Shown here: one piece after another, positions 1 to 11,135 of the stretch | Numbering within the stretch: position 1 is the first letter of the stretch | Layout: the number at the start of each line of letters is the position of its first letter | NCBI GenBank assembly: GCA_963383645.1 | Contig: OY726559.1 | Span: 119,435,405-119,499,404, forward strand | Source: Muscardinus avellanarius | Taxonomy: Eukaryota; Chordata; Mammalia; Rodentia; Gliridae | DNA length: 64,000 bases | Direction: 5' to 3' | The notes under the pieces: model-generated | What the model was told of the DNA's origin: nothing | Seen by the model: only the letters and a program-made list of their open reading frames with translations | Database searches by the model: none | Program-made: the position numbers and the translations under genes

Positions 1-32
1 TGTTTTTTCATCTTCACAATCTCTTTTGTTTT
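1..32 (-). CDS. Olduvai short exon, cut by window edge
   Basis: On the minus strand an acceptor (ATTTGCAG) ends at position 33, and the following 32 nt match the first part of the complete 52-bp short Olduvai exon at 15372-15423. The open frame reads NKRDCEDEKT after the two phase-completing bases. The rest of the exon lies left of the window. It should accept splicing from the long Olduvai exon at 1234-1400, which ends in the matching phase. Confidence 0.65.
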
Positions 33-728
33 CTGCAAATAAAATCAGGTCCAGTCTTAGAACATCATTCTTGTTTTGAATGTAGCAAAAACAGGAATAT
101 AAATATTTTCTGGATAAATTAGAATATTAAGTGGAACCAACAAGGGGCATCAGAATGTGTCCAGGAGAAGGAACTTATCTTGATTGTCTGAACCATTGAG
201 TCCTGAGCTTCCGATGTCACGGATGATCAACACAATCCAACTCTTGGACACCATAAGAGTCGAGCACATATTATTTTTTCCCCAGATTTACTGGGGACCT
301 GCCTTGTTGCCTGTTAGAACTTTGTGCTACAACCTGCTTTAACAGACACCTCATTCATTTTTGGTTTACTTGAGAACAAATATTGAGATTAGACTTAGTT
401 GGAATATACAAACTTTCACAAGGGAAGGAGTCCTTGGTGCTTCCTAGAGAACACAATCCTTGGCCATTCATTGACATCGGGCACCACTGTCATGTTCTGC
501 CTTCAGAAAGATTCCATACAAGGGCTGTGGTAGTGTGGAAGTGTTTGAATAGCCAGCAATATTCATAAAGGACAAGACCATCAGGAGAGAACTGGGAACT
601 CAGAATGGAGAAATATGATATACAACCTCAAAAATATATATATTACATGTAAATATAAATATATATTTATATATATGAATTATTTAATATTATACAAGTT
701 AATATAGAAATATATCATAGATTATTTA

Positions 729-770
729 TATATAATCAATAATATCCATATATATATATATATATACATA

Positions 771-811
<41 letters not shown>

Positions 812-815
812 TATT
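729..815. repeat. (TA)n-(TG)n composite microsatellite
   Basis: AT-rich palindromic stretch (620-770, many TATATA) followed by about 17 TG units in the intron downstream of the long Olduvai exon. Confidence 0.88.
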
Positions 816-1233
816 TTTGAACTAGGTTAACCTGACATGTTCAAGGAAATTTTTAAAGAAGTTACATGATAAAAGACAGTTGGAGGAGATATACAAAATG
901 CCATCATAAAACGGTTCATTAGACCATGATGTACATAGGTGGAGGGTCAGGAATTTTCAAGATACCTTCACTCTCCTAACCTTGGCTTGCTTTACTTACA
1001 TACTCTGAATCTACCAGTGAGTGTCAAGGAAAGAGGGTATTGCTTGGATCTAGAAAGAGTTTGAGCCGACTCTCGCACCTGACGTTAGGTTCTAGACTGT
1101 GGCTGAAACTCAAGTGTCTCTACAGGGCCTGCCTGCAGAGAGGTCTCTACGCACACAGAGTGCTGGGCTTAAGGAATGTGAAGGCCGCATGAGAATACAG
1201 GGAACCTTAGGATCTTCATCATGGCATACATAC

Positions 1234-1400
1234 CAGCCATATCCAAAGCAGAGCAAGCCAAGTGCTCCTCACAAACAAAGTCTGGACTGAGGGTAGCCTG
1301 TATAGAATCAGACACATCACGGCAACTGGAATTAACCCAATACATCTCATCCAGTGAGTTTGCCAACTCTTCATCCAGTTCTTTATCTTCTGCCAGATCC
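1234..1400 (-). CDS. Olduvai (DUF1220) long exon, unit 1
   Basis: This 167-bp exon has acceptor TCATAG and donor GTATGTATG. With the G completing a codon from the short exon, it reads DLAEDKELDEELANSLDEMY followed by WVNSSCRDVSDSIQATLSPD and FVCEEHLACSALDMAG. That aligns along its whole length with the human Olduvai pattern ([20 protein letters not shown]...LELPDSCQPY...YSLEEQ...LALDVD): the L-D-E-x-x-x-x-L-x-x-S-L-D core, the D/SxQ middle and the FxxEExxLxxxLD end all correspond. It is 6 bp shorter than the 173 bp usual in human NBPF, which keeps the frame. The frame is open and phases match the 52-bp exons on both sides. Confidence 0.8.
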
Positions 1401-1859
1401 CTATGAGCCAGGTAAAAAGGGAGACCACAGTGTTACAGAGTGCAAGACTGGCTTTCTCAAAGTATCTCCTGGTCCTCATTGAAAGCCTCATGGAGAAGCC
1501 ACAGAAAGCCTCTATGGAGAACAACACACTGTAGCAATCCCTTCAAAGGTAAAAACAATACAATCCTCTCTGATGTGGGCAGAGTGTGACTGTCTTATGA
1601 GAATGATAAGAGGGGTGGGGTGGGAGAGTGGGCAGCAGGTTCTCTGGGCACTGTTCACGTAACATGCTGAGAAGGGGAAGGACACCCCCCCACAGTTGGA
1701 TCCAGGCATGGCCTACACACAATGAGAACCACAAAACTTGCTATAACTGCAAACACAGTTTGGGCACGATATTGAGGCTGTGTGCTTGAGTGAAGTAGGA
1801 ATATATATTCAGAAGTTCTGCTCTATTTTCTCTTATTACTAAATAAATTTAATTTAATG

Positions 1860-2460
1860 TTAAATATACTTTTGTAGGGGCATTGTAATTATACACCATA
1901 ATGAGGTTCCAGATAGGATCACTCATGCACATAGCAGTTGGTGTTTTTCTCTCTGAACGCCACTCTCGCCCATAAATATATTATTGTTTGAGGAGATTTG
2001 AGTTGATAATTTCATATATACGCACAGCACTATTTGAGCTATTGCCATCATAAAGCTTCACTTCTCAGCATACCAATCCCCAAACTCCCTCAAACATTCC
2101 GCTAAACTGTCTCCCTTTACCCAAAGTGAATTTTGCGAAACAAACACTCTATAACTTACACACACAAGTAAAAACCTCACAACTGTCACTTTGTGATGGG
2201 CTTAGCATACATTTGCCCAGTTCCATCTTTTTTCTACAAATATTATAATCTTGGTCATTTTTATTAAAGCTAAGCAAAATTCTACTGTGTGTATATACCA
2301 TACTTTTGCAATCCAATCATTGGTTAAAGGTCACCAAGGCAGAGTGTTCCATAGCTTGATTATTTTGAATCGTGCTGCTATGAACATGGATATGCATGTA
2401 TCTTTGTAATATTTTGAATTCTCATTTTTTGAATTATATCTTTATTGAAAGAAGTTTAAA
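1860..2460 (-). mobile_element. L1 3' region fragment, shared by both units
   Basis: The plus strand reads as antisense of an L1 ORF2/3' UTR end; the part around 2270-2440 matches the familiar segment encoding the ORF2 C-terminus (antisense of the ...FTIAKTWNQP... region). A corresponding fragment lies at 17145-18000 in the second unit, so the insertion predates the tandem duplication. It is old and diverged. Confidence 0.65.
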
Positions 2461-2563
2461 AACTTATACGTAAGAAAAGCTGGTGTGTTTTTGTCTGCAA
2501 TTTACAGATGAAATTTCCATATCATACTAGTTACCATTAGCAATCCTCGATTCTCAGAGTTAC

Positions 2564-2615
2564 CTGGAGGGCGTTGGCTCTTGTCTTTCTTCATGCTGAG
2601 AATCTGTTTTGCTTT
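2564..2615 (-). CDS. Olduvai short exon, unit 1
   Basis: Exactly 52 bp between acceptor TTTATTTCCAG and donor GTAACTCTG. In the phase left by the upstream CC1' exon it reads SKTDSQHEERQEPTPS, an acidic/basic hinge like the short NBPF Olduvai exon (KKEDQE..GPR). It ends with AG, which joins the G of the long exon at 1400 to give Arg. It is closely similar to the exon at 18310-18361, its counterpart in unit 2. Confidence 0.75.
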
Positions 2616-3319
2616 CTGGAAATAAAATAAGACAGCAGCAATCATATTACACCATTCCTGCCTTACACATTTCAAACACAGTGCCATAAAATTACCTTGG
2701 GGAAGTTAGGATGTTACAAGAAGAAAACCACAGGAGGCATCAGGATATGACCTATAAAAAGAATCTGGTCTCCTTTTTTGAGATTCCTCAGTGTGATGTG
2801 GGGTAAAAGTTCCTTGGATATTCATGGAGGCTCACTGTGCCAGGGATTAAAAAAAGCCTTTTCTGTGGGAAAAACTCCGTTTATATATACATGAGTGTTT
2901 GGGTATGAGTGTGTGAGTGATTTCAGGTAATTATAAGACTGCTTAATGAAGACATGCCAAAGCTGAGGAAAGAAGATGAAGCTCAGAGCCCAGGAACCAT
3001 GGTACCATCTCCAGAAGTACAAGCAAGGTAACATCCTTCTTGAACAACTCCCAAAGCTCACACAACTCTGTTCAGATATGATAATTGACAAGACATTTGG
3101 AAGACATGTAATGCATCATGACAAAACATTAATTGAAAAAATGATGAACCCACTTGGGAAATCTGTCAGAGTTGTCCATGATACCTTCTCTCCCCCCACC
3201 CTGGCCTTCATTGCTTCCACACCCACATGTGTCAATGAGGCCCAGGGTAAGAGGGAGTGAGGAAAAACCAGAATATGTGCCAACTATCTGACGCTCCTCA
3301 GGTCAGATCCTTTGTAATT

Positions 3320-3352
3320 ATGCATGTGTGTGTGTGTGTGTGTGTGTGTGTT
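3320..3352. repeat. (TG)n microsatellite
   Basis: About 15 TG dinucleotides in a row, flanked by unique sequence. Confidence 0.9.
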
Positions 3353-3362
3353 TCTGTGTTTG

Positions 3363-3531
3363 TGTGGTGGTGATGAATGAACCCTAGGACTTTCTCCCTC
3401 TGAGCTCCACTACAGGTCAGTTTTATTTTTGATTTGGAAACAAGTCTCACGGTGCTGAGAGCCTCTCACAAACTTGTTCAAAGTAGCATCAAACCTGAGA
3501 TCCTTCTGCCTCAGCATCCCAAGTCCTGCAT
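3363..3531 (-). mobile_element. Dimeric B1/ID-type SINE, old, 5'-truncated
   Basis: The plus strand carries the antisense of a diverged SINE (ID-like end first, then B1-like). It is cut by the younger L1 3' end starting at about 3536. Confidence 0.6.
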
Positions 3532-3535
3532 TTCT

Positions 3536-3925
3536 TTTTTTTCCATTTTTTTATTGGTGCAATATATTCATACATAATACATCATATTGGGGTAAAAACT
3601 TGTGTGTAGAGACATGCACACATCACTGATTTAACCCCTACCCAATTCCCACCCTATTTCCTCCCCCTCCCTCCCTCCCTTGCTTGGCTTAGTGGTTGAC
3701 TTCGATATGTTTAAGCACATTGCGTGTTTTAGAGATTTTCCTCTTCCCCCCCTCCTCTCTCCTCCTTTAAGTTGTCTTCTTTGCTCCTCCATAGGATTTT
3801 CTTTTTCATCTAGAGTTCCTCCTATGACCCAATTCTCCCTAACTCTCACATATTAGGGAAAGCATCTGATTTCTTATTTTTTGTGACTGACTAATCTCCC
3901 TTAGCGTAATGTCCTCCAGATTTCA
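3536..3925 (-). mobile_element. L1 3' UTR, young-looking
   Basis: Reverse complement of an L1 3' end: T-rich start (poly(A) on the minus strand), then a segment containing TTGGTGCAATATATTCATAC, the CACCCTATTTCC...CCCTCCCTCCCTTGCTTGG tract and the CTTCGATATGTTTAAG motif. It is nearly identical to 21000-21360, which implies a recently active subfamily. Confidence 0.8.
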
Positions 3926-4217
3926 TAAAGTGTGATTTATACTCGTGTTTCTAGAGGGCCTGCCTGTAGAGAGGCCTCTACCCACCCAAAGGACTGAGCA
4001 GAAAGTCTATGGATGCAAGCTGGGAAGCAATGAGAGCTTTATTCTCTTTGCCATCGGCATACTCACCAACTTCTACTTTATTGAATATTATTGGTAAGGA
4101 TAAAATTTATTTTGGTGAAAGGAAGACTCATCTTGTTGCTCAGAAAAACAACAACAAAAACCCCAATCAAACAAACATCATCTGTTACTTTGCTGATGGT
4201 AACCCTATACTACTTAC

Positions 4218-4424
4218 TGTAATTCTGGGGCTCACTAAAAAGAGAGGAGACTTTAGTTTCCAATATACGAAGCTTTTCTTTGATATTGTGAAAAGTCTTC
4301 TTATTCCCTTTAAATTGATAGAGAAACTGGTCTACTAATACATCATTTTTTTGTGACTTTGGTGCCGGCAAGGTGCTCACAGATTCTGCCATGGATATAC
4401 TTGATGAAGAAGTAGTGCTGGAAA
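4218..4424 (-). CDS. NBPF-type coiled-coil exon CC1'
   Basis: A 207-bp exon with acceptor TTATTCCCCACAG and donor GTAAGTAG. It reads SSTTSSSSISMAESVSTLPA, then further on DQFLYQFKGNKKTFHNIKEK and LRILETKVSSLFSEPQNY, with no stop. This matches CC1 at 23903-24109 in length and layout and, more weakly, the NBPF segment ...[37 protein letters not shown]. The spacing of Leu/Phe suits a coiled coil. The upstream LINK' exon joins in frame, and the downstream 52-bp Olduvai exon also joins in frame. It is clearly more diverged than CC1. Confidence 0.7.
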
Positions 4425-4920
4425 CTGTGGGGAATAAAACCAAATACCAGAGGAGTTAAAAACATACAAAATCAATTCAGTTTCTTTGTGACTAAGGAAT
4501 GACAGTAGTTTACTTACTGTTCCAAAAATGCTCATCAACACTCCCATGGAACTAGAGTTCTTAACCCATGAAACAATAGTCAAAATGTTGGAGCTGAAAG
4601 CCCACCAGGGCTCTGCCTAGAACTCAGCCTACAGCAAGCATGAGGTAGGCAGGCTCAGTGTGCCAGCTAACTATGCTGGGGCAGTAACAGACTTAGAAAG
4701 TGGGGGTATCATGGAATGTCAGGAGCCCCTGCTTCCAGTCATCCAGGTCAGGCAGATACACAAGACCCTGGTCTCTAGGGAAGGTCAGCATGATGAGGAC
4801 CTCTTACTCATCCACACTGCACTGTCATGGACCTTTATGCCTGTACCTCCAACTTTGCTTTTCCAAAAAAAAAAACTAAATATATTTCTCCTTTTTCTTT
4901 TTTCTTTTTTTTTCTTCTTT

Positions 4921-5099
4921 TGTGGTACTGGGGTTCCAGGAAACCCTTCTTACCTCCGGGCTACACTCCCAGACCTATTTTATATTTTTATTTGGAAACA
5001 GGGTCTCCTAATCCAGCACTGCTGGCTTTGAACCTGTGTGATCCTCCTGTCTCTGCCTCCCAAGTGCGGGGATTACAAGCATGCGCCATCCAGCCCGGC
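4921..5099 (-). mobile_element. Young short-variant dimeric SINE
   Basis: On the plus strand it runs from TGTGGTACTGGGGTTCC to GCGCCATCCAGCCCGGC. It lacks the central repeat of the longer variant and reads GGGTCTCCTAAGCCAGCACTG in the middle. The B-box-like GGTTCAAAGCC is retained on the minus strand. Confidence 0.85.
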
Positions 5100-5271
5100 T
5101 TCTCCTCTTTCATTTTCTGTAGGTATAGAGTCAACAGCAGAAACTGTCCCTCAACAACTTCTCTTTTCTTCAGGGTTGGCCACAACTTATCTCAATAACC
5201 CTTAACATGAAAACAGATCTAAGCTTTCCCTCGAATGAAACATGTAAATCTTAACCATTTTAAAGAGTCAT

Positions 5272-5492
5272 GATAGAAATTTCCTAATATACATGATGTA
5301 CATTCCCAAATATATCAAAGGCAATCATTAAGCCAACCATGAGAATGAGGGAAGGGGGAGAAAATGGGTTGGGAAGTGAGGAAGGGCTAAATGTGTGATG
5401 TATGCATGTATGCCTCTGCCATCTTGTACCCCATTGAGATGTATACCAACAAGGAAACAATAAAAATAAATAAATAAATAAATAAATAAAAT
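5272..5492 (+). mobile_element. L1 3' end with A-rich (AAAT)n tail
   Basis: Plus-strand L1 3' UTR terminus: purine-rich GAATGAGGGAAGGGGGAGAA segment, GTGTGATGTATGCATGTATGCC, CATCTTGTACCCCATTGAGATG, then the AATAAATAAATA tail. Confidence 0.75.
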
Positions 5493-5499
5493 TGTCATG

Positions 5500-5695
5500 A
5501 GGCCTAGAATATTGGCTCATACCTCTAAGTGCAGTACCTGGGCAGTGGAGACAAGAGAATCAAAGAATTGAGGCCAGCCTCAGCAAGTTACTCTCAGCAA
5601 GTAATTGAAGTCTAGTTTTCAATGAAAAATAAACAGTGCTGGTGGTTAAGCTCAGAGGCAGAATGTCCTTGGATTTGATCCCTGTATTCTTCCCC
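5500..5695 (+). mobile_element. Dimeric B1/ID-type SINE, old
   Basis: Diverged sense copy. The B1-like start (AGGCCTAGAATATTGGCTCA) is followed by the ID-like end (GGTTAAGCTCAGAGGCAGAATG...GGATTTGATCCCTG) and a CA-rich tail. Confidence 0.65.
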
Positions 5696-6831
5696 ACACA
5701 CACACATACATTGCCATGATGTTCATCTCTGAATAGTTCAAAAATTATTTCTCAAGTATACAACAAAGCAATGTAGAACACACAGAATCAATGATTAGTG
5801 CTTTATTTCTGTTCTTTATCAGTATTAGTTTTGCTACATTCCCCTTTTCTGTTGGCTCCTTTTCTCTCACAGGACATCTGTTGGCTTTTCACTAAACATA
5901 GGTTAATTCTTACATCACTACCTCTTAAGCTCCTTCTCTATGTTGGATAGTTTCTGTGAGATTTATGTTATGGGAGGCATACTCTAGAAAGTCTTGAGTT
6001 CAAAAAAGTCTTGATGTTGTGTTGATTGTGAGATTGATAATATGAGAGAAAATCCTCAAGAAAGTCTCACTGGATAAATAATCCCACGTTTGGTCAATTA
6101 ATATCACCATACTCTTTGTCCTAAACCTGGCAATCAGTTCATTATTCCAGCCAACTGAAAATCTGTGAAAAATGGCTTTCTAGAAAAGGTTCTTTAAGAC
6201 TTAGCCCTTCATCAGATAATCCAGTTCTCGATAGAATTGAGATTATATACTCTTGGCTAACTGAATGAATGGATGGAATCTATAGATATTCAGAGAGGAA
6301 AACCTGTCAAGTTTCAAAGAGAACAAGTTCCTTTGTATGCAAGGAGGTGGAGAGGGCCACAGTCCATGCAATGACTTCAGGAATAATTGCAGATACTTTT
6401 AAGAGCTGTTAGTATCCTAGTAGATACATGGCACCTTATCACTTGTACAAGACAACTTAGAAGAGAGGCAGTGGCTGGAGCTTAGGAATCAGGACAATAG
6501 TGATTCCAATGATGTAGTCAAGAGTTTTATCCCATTTGGACAGCATCTAACTCTCAAAATACACTCATTATTTAGAAAAATTCAGAAAGGATATTTCAGG
6601 AGAGATTAGCTATCCTAGGTTAAGAAAATAAGCTCATGCAGATCTTTGCTGGGACCCTGCAGTAGTGGTGGCACCTTGTCTTTTAAAATCTATGCATTAC
6701 AACACTGAACAAGTCATTTGATATGCAGAAAGAGTCATGGCTGCTATGAGTGTGACTAAATTTTTGTTTTTTGTTTTTTTTATGCTTCTTTTTTATCGCA
6801 TTTTACTTCTGAGCTACTTCCTCAGCCCGAT

Positions 6832-6872
6832 TTTATTTATTTATTTATTTATTTATTTTTATTTAATTATTT
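6832..6872. repeat. (TTTA)n microsatellite
   Basis: About nine TTTA units. This is the probable A-tail region (in reverse) of the SINE beginning at 6901. Confidence 0.8.
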
Positions 6873-6900
6873 TTAATGGTTTTATTTTATTTATTTTTTT

Positions 6901-7096
6901 GGTGGTACTAGGGGTAGAACCCAGAGGCATTCTACCTCTGGGCAATATTCCCAGCCCTTTTTATATTTTATTTGGAAACAGGGTCTTGGTAAGTTGCCGA
7001 AAGCCTAAGTAGCTGAGGCTGGTTTCGAACCCATGTTATCCTCTGTATCAGCCTCCCAAGCGCAGGGATTACAAGCGTGCGCCACCATGCCCGGAT
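6901..7096 (-). mobile_element. Dimeric B1/ID-type SINE
   Basis: Antisense full-length copy from GGTGGTACTAGGGGTAGAACC to GCGCCACCATGCCCGG. It is absent from the matching position of unit 2, so it inserted after the tandem duplication. Confidence 0.8.
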
Positions 7097-7097
7097 A

Positions 7098-7230
7098 TTT
7101 CTTTATTTTTAAAATGAGGTCTCACTACATTGCTGTAGGTCTCACTAAATTTATGAGGCTGGCCTCTATTCTGTGATCCTCTTGTCCTAGCATCCCAAGT
7201 ACTGGGATTACAGGCATGGGTCACCATGTT
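7098..7230 (-). mobile_element. SINE fragment (B1-like half), shared by both units
   Basis: Antisense B1-like half ending GGGATTACAGGCATGGGTCACC. The corresponding fragment lies at 19670-19793 next to the unit 2 linker exon, so it predates the duplication. Confidence 0.65.
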
Positions 7231-7279
7231 CTATGCAATTTGTTATATTTGTTTTTTATCCCCCTCATGCAGTACTTAC

Positions 7280-7455
7280 GAGCAGCTTCTGAAGAAGGGG
7301 TGGCTTCATGCTCTTCCAATAATTTAGCAGTGGTGCAAGGAGGCTGGTGGATGTCAGTCAGCTCAGAGTCACTCAAGGAAGTCTTGTGAGCACCCGCTAA
7401 AAATTCCTGCTGGGTTTCTATTACGCTGTCCTCTTCCTGTTCCTCTTTGCTTGAC
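7280..7455 (-). CDS. NBPF-type linker exon LINK' (long form)
   Basis: Acceptor CCATCAAG and donor GCTC|GTAAGTAC define 176 bp. It reads SSKEEQEEDSVIETQQEFLA followed by GAHKTSLSDSELTDIHQPPC and TTAKLLEEHEATPSSEAA. This matches the acidic NBPF segment between a CC3 block and the next CC1 block (KAEE..VPEDSLEECAITCSNSHGP.DSNQPH). It is 33 bp longer than LINK in unit 2 because the upstream donor there (TTGG|GTAAGC) reads TTGGAAGAGC here, while a donor further on (GTAAGTAC) is present here but absent in unit 2. Both forms end in the same phase and join CC1 in frame. Confidence 0.7.
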
Positions 7456-7850
7456 CTTGATGGGATAAACAACACAATCAGCCAAGAAAAATTGCATGTA
7501 ACATTCCTCCGTGGTCCTGTTCAAGGCCTATGTGTTCTAGAAGACACAGGAAACTGCCTTTAAGGAAAAGTGCAGAACACATCTGCTTTGTAGCAAGAGA
7601 TAGGAGGCTGTGTACAGTGCAGTGTCTGGTCAAGGATCCTGAGAATCTGTAGAGTCAAAAGATCTTGTGTATTCTAAGACTTTATATTGTCACAAAATAC
7701 AATCTGGCATGTGAGGTCTGATTAGGTTCTTTGCTATGGAATCCCTGCCAGCAAACTAAGACCAACCATACAGAAAGCACAAATGCATCTTATCCTCAAC
7801 TGATCCATACAAGACAGGAGAGGTAAATTCTGTGAGATTCAAAAATGGTA

Positions 7851-8030
7851 ACCAGGTTTCGTGGCACAAGCCTGTAATCTCAGTACTTGGGAGTCTGAGA
7901 CAGGAGGATTTCACATTGGAGGCCAGACTCAATAACTTTATAGACACCTGGTTTCAAAGCAGTAATTTTAAAAACTGTGGATATAGCATGGGGATAGAAT
8001 GCCCCTAGTTTCAATCCCTAGTCCATAAAA
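7851..8030 (+). mobile_element. Dimeric SINE, insertion site shared with unit 2
   Basis: Sense SINE starting ACCAGGTTTCGTGGCACAAGC and ending CAATCCCTAGTCCATAAAAC. The same SINE start lies at 20574-20618 in unit 2 after identical flanking context, but is cut off there. Confidence 0.75.
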
Positions 8031-8419
8031 CAAATGAACAAAAAAAAAACTAGACTCAGTATGCAGACTGAGTAGAAATGGTGCATTCCTCCCTTGTCTT
8101 AGGTCTGTCTTAATGAGAACAGTTCCTTTGATTCATCTTGAATTCAGTTCATGGGTTCTCTGAGAGGAGCACAGTACTTAAGTCTGCAGAGTTGCACAAT
8201 AGACACTAAGGGCTTTCACAGAGAGTTCTGTGAGGACATTCGAAGAGAGCGCTCCAAAACGAATTCCAGTACAGTCTCTCGAGATGCTAATGGCAAAATA
8301 ATAATAATAATAATGAAAACCCAGAATGGAAGGAAATTGTCGGTGAGGAGGGAGAAATATGACAAAAGGGGAAAAGTAGGATTGAGGAAGAGGAAACAGT
8401 TCAAATAATATTATGGCAA

Positions 8420-9412
8420 TATTTGAATCAAATGATGTCTTAATGCCTCCTGCATGGATCTTTTTGCTGAGAATTGCTTTGGCTATTCTGGGTCTTTTCT
8501 TTCTACATATAAAATGCATGACTGATGTTTCTAGGTCTAGGAAGACTGTTGTGAGTATTTTGCATTGAATCTGTAGATCACTTTTGGCAGAATTGCCATT
8601 TTGATGATATTTATTCTGTCAATCCAGGAGCAAGGGAGAGCTTTCCACCTTCCAAAGTCTTTTTCAATTTCTTTCTATAATGTTTTATAGTTTTCATTAT
8701 AGAGGTATTTTATGGCTTTGGTTAGGTATATTCCTAGGCACTGGTTTTAAAGTTATTGTGAATGGAATATATTTATTTCTTTCACCGTGGATTCATTGTT
8801 AGCATAAAATAAAAGCAACTGATGTCTTTAGGTTGATTTTGTATCCTGCAACTTTGCTGAACTGGTTAGTGAGCACCAGTACTCTTTTGGTTGAGGTCTT
8901 TGGGTCTTATAGATAATGAATCATGTCACCCGCAACAAAGGTAATTTTAATTCTTCTCTTCCTATTTGAATTCCTTTGATATGTTTCTGTCTTACTGCTG
9001 TGGCAAGAATTTAGAGGACTATAAAGTAAAGGAGATAGTGGGCATCCTTGTCATGTTCCTGATTTTAGAGGAAATTCTTGCAGTTTTTCCCGATTCAGTA
9101 TGATGTTGGCTTTGGGTTTATTTTATATTCCCTTAATGATGTTGAAATATGTTCCCTCTATTCCAATTTTCTTTGGTGTTTTTAAAATAAATTTTATAGG
9201 ATTTTGTCAAATATTTTTTTCAGCATATATTGGTATAATCATGTGGTTTTTGTTCTCCGTTCTATTTATGTGGTGAATAACATGTATTGATTTGTGTATG
9301 TTGAACAAGTCTTGCTTTTCTGGGATGAAACCAGCTTGGTTGTGGTGTACAACTCTCTTGATATGGTTTTGAATGTGTATAGCTAGTCTTTTGCTTAGAA
9401 TTTTTGTGCTAT
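8420..9412 (-). mobile_element. L1 ORF2 fragment (reverse transcriptase/mid region)
   Basis: The plus strand is antisense of L1 ORF2, with typical phrases such as CAACTTTGCTGAACTGGTTAG and GATGAAACCAGCTTGGTTGTG. Many stops and frameshifts make it non-functional. It ends 15 bp from the donor of exon CC2' and is missing from unit 2, so it inserted after duplication, very close to the splice site. Confidence 0.85.
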
Positions 9413-9427
9413 GCAGAGCCCACTTAC

Positions 9428-9530
9428 CTAAGCTTCTCAGGTAGGGTCAGCTTTTCTGCCAGCTCCTCCACCTTGGTCTGAAACTTCTCTCCAACCACAG
9501 ACTCAGTAATGCTACAGAATGTTTTATACT
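9428..9530 (-). CDS. NBPF-type exon CC2'
   Basis: A 103-bp exon with donor CTTAG|GTAAGTGGGC. It reads [20 protein letters not shown] followed by [13 protein letters not shown], equivalent to NBPF [33 protein letters not shown]. There are two possible acceptors 15 bp apart (CTTTCCACAG|AGTGTGATTCCACAG|AGTATAAAAC). The proximal one restores the exact 103-bp length of CC2 at 20717-20819; using the distal one would add 15 nt. Coiled-coil-like. It accepts CC3 or CC3' in phase and passes in phase to LINK'. Confidence 0.75.
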
Positions 9531-10229
9531 CTGTGGAATCACACTCTGTGGAAAGACATAGGTGCCTGCCTCAGTGAACATCTGGATGCTGGACTATGGC
9601 CACTGCCTTCAGAGAAGAGGGCAGGGTCCACCCCAAGGACAAAAGGCCCTCCAGGCACAGGCCCTATGAGGGACTTCCACGCCTTTAAAACTTCCCACTT
9701 ACACGGGATTTGATTACACCTCAGTTTCAAGATCAGAAAAAAGACATTCAAAGGCACAGAACAAGTTTCATGGCAAATCAATTGAATTGTATTTGGCAGA
9801 ATCAAATTCACATCCCCAGATGGATGAATAATGGGTCATGGCAATCACCACGGCTTGCAGCCACCCAAGTCAAGCACTCAGCTGGGCATGAAGCACCGAA
9901 TCCGAGGACTTCATGGCTGAAGGAGCCTTGGGACCACAATTTCAAGAAAGACCTAGTATCTCCACACTGAAAAACCTTTTCTGGATGCATATGTGTTAAG
10001 TGTAATGTTTTAAGATCATAGGAATCGGAATGAAAGAGGCCCAACACTAGTGATGTCAGTTTTAAATCAAGAAGGGATATGTATGTCTTTACAATCTGCA
10101 CTTCCTCATTTTGGGAGACTACAATGAATTAAGTATATTCTTGAAAAGGCTGAGACGTGCAGATTCCACTTTAATGGACAGCTATAGCAACACACGAAGA
10201 TTTTCAGCAATCTAGAAAGACACTCTTTC

Positions 10230-10305
10230 AAAACAAAAGATAAAAAGTCTTGAAGTGTAGCTCAGAGGTAGATCATCTTTTGATCAATCTCCAGTGCCAT
10301 ATATA
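10230..10305 (+). mobile_element. SINE 3' (ID-like) fragment
   Basis: Retains GTAGCTCAGAGGTAGATCATC...GATCAATCTCCAGTGCC. The 5' half is unrecognisable. Confidence 0.5.
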
Positions 10306-10629
10306 TTCACACACAAAATTTCTATTATGATTGATTTAGAATAATTTAATATTCTGTGAAGAATTAGAAAATATCTCATACAAAGCAGGTGACTTATTAG
10401 ACTTCAGCCAGAAATCACAGCCTGAAGGTGGTGAGATTCAAGAACGTTATTCAACCTCCCTCTGCTCCCTTCTTTCCTGAAGGGGGCTTCATGCTTTGGC
10501 ATCTGCGGAAGATGATCAGAAGAGAGTAACTGTGCTCATGGCTTGAATCTTGGTTGGAAATGTGGGAGGCCGAGGGTAAGTAAAGACAGACCAAAGGGAA
10601 GAAAAGATGGTTCAACACTGCAAGTTATC

Positions 10630-10840
10630 ACCAGATGTGATGGCCTATGCCTAAAATCCATGTACTGGGTAAGCTGTGACAGAGAGATCCTAGAATCGAG
10701 GCCAGTCCCAGCAATTTAGTAAGGCTCTCAGCTACGTAGTGTGGCTCTATTTAAAAAGAATAAGGCTGTGTGTGTAGGTCAGAGGTAAGACACCCCTAGG
10801 CTCAATCCCTAGTAGCTAGCGCACACACACACAAAGACAA
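10630..10840 (+). mobile_element. Dimeric B1/ID-type SINE, old
   Basis: Sense copy beginning CCAGATGTGATGGCCTATGC and ending CTCAATCCCTAGTAGC plus a short CA tail. Confidence 0.7.
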
Positions 10841-11135
10841 AAAGTGCAAAATATGCAAGTTATTTTATGCTTGTCAATAACTATGCACACTTGATACTAC
10901 TTTAAAGAAAGCTCTCTATGTGCAAGATGGATGCTGCTTATCTCCAAGGCCCCACCTTCTGAGAATACTTTTCTCATCTTTTAGATGAGGACAGTACCTG
11001 GCAAAGGCACCAGTGGCTCTAGGACATGACATGGACAGTGACAGAATAAGGATAAACATGGCCCACACAAACTGGATCTGGAGTCATTGAGAGCTCAGTC
11101 TTAGCATCTGAGCAGTAGTGAATTCTCCTATTAGG

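Noticed and set aside
382..600. Similar plus-strand open frames at 383-568 and 15784-16008, suggesting a conserved peptide
   Set aside because: They lie in duplicated intron on the strand opposite the exons. The similarity follows from the tandem duplication, and the frames end differently.
1512..1734. Cys-rich minus-strand open frames, with a similar one at 16785-17075
   Set aside because: Positions fall in the intron just upstream of the long Olduvai exon in both units; stops and indels differ and there are no splice sites.
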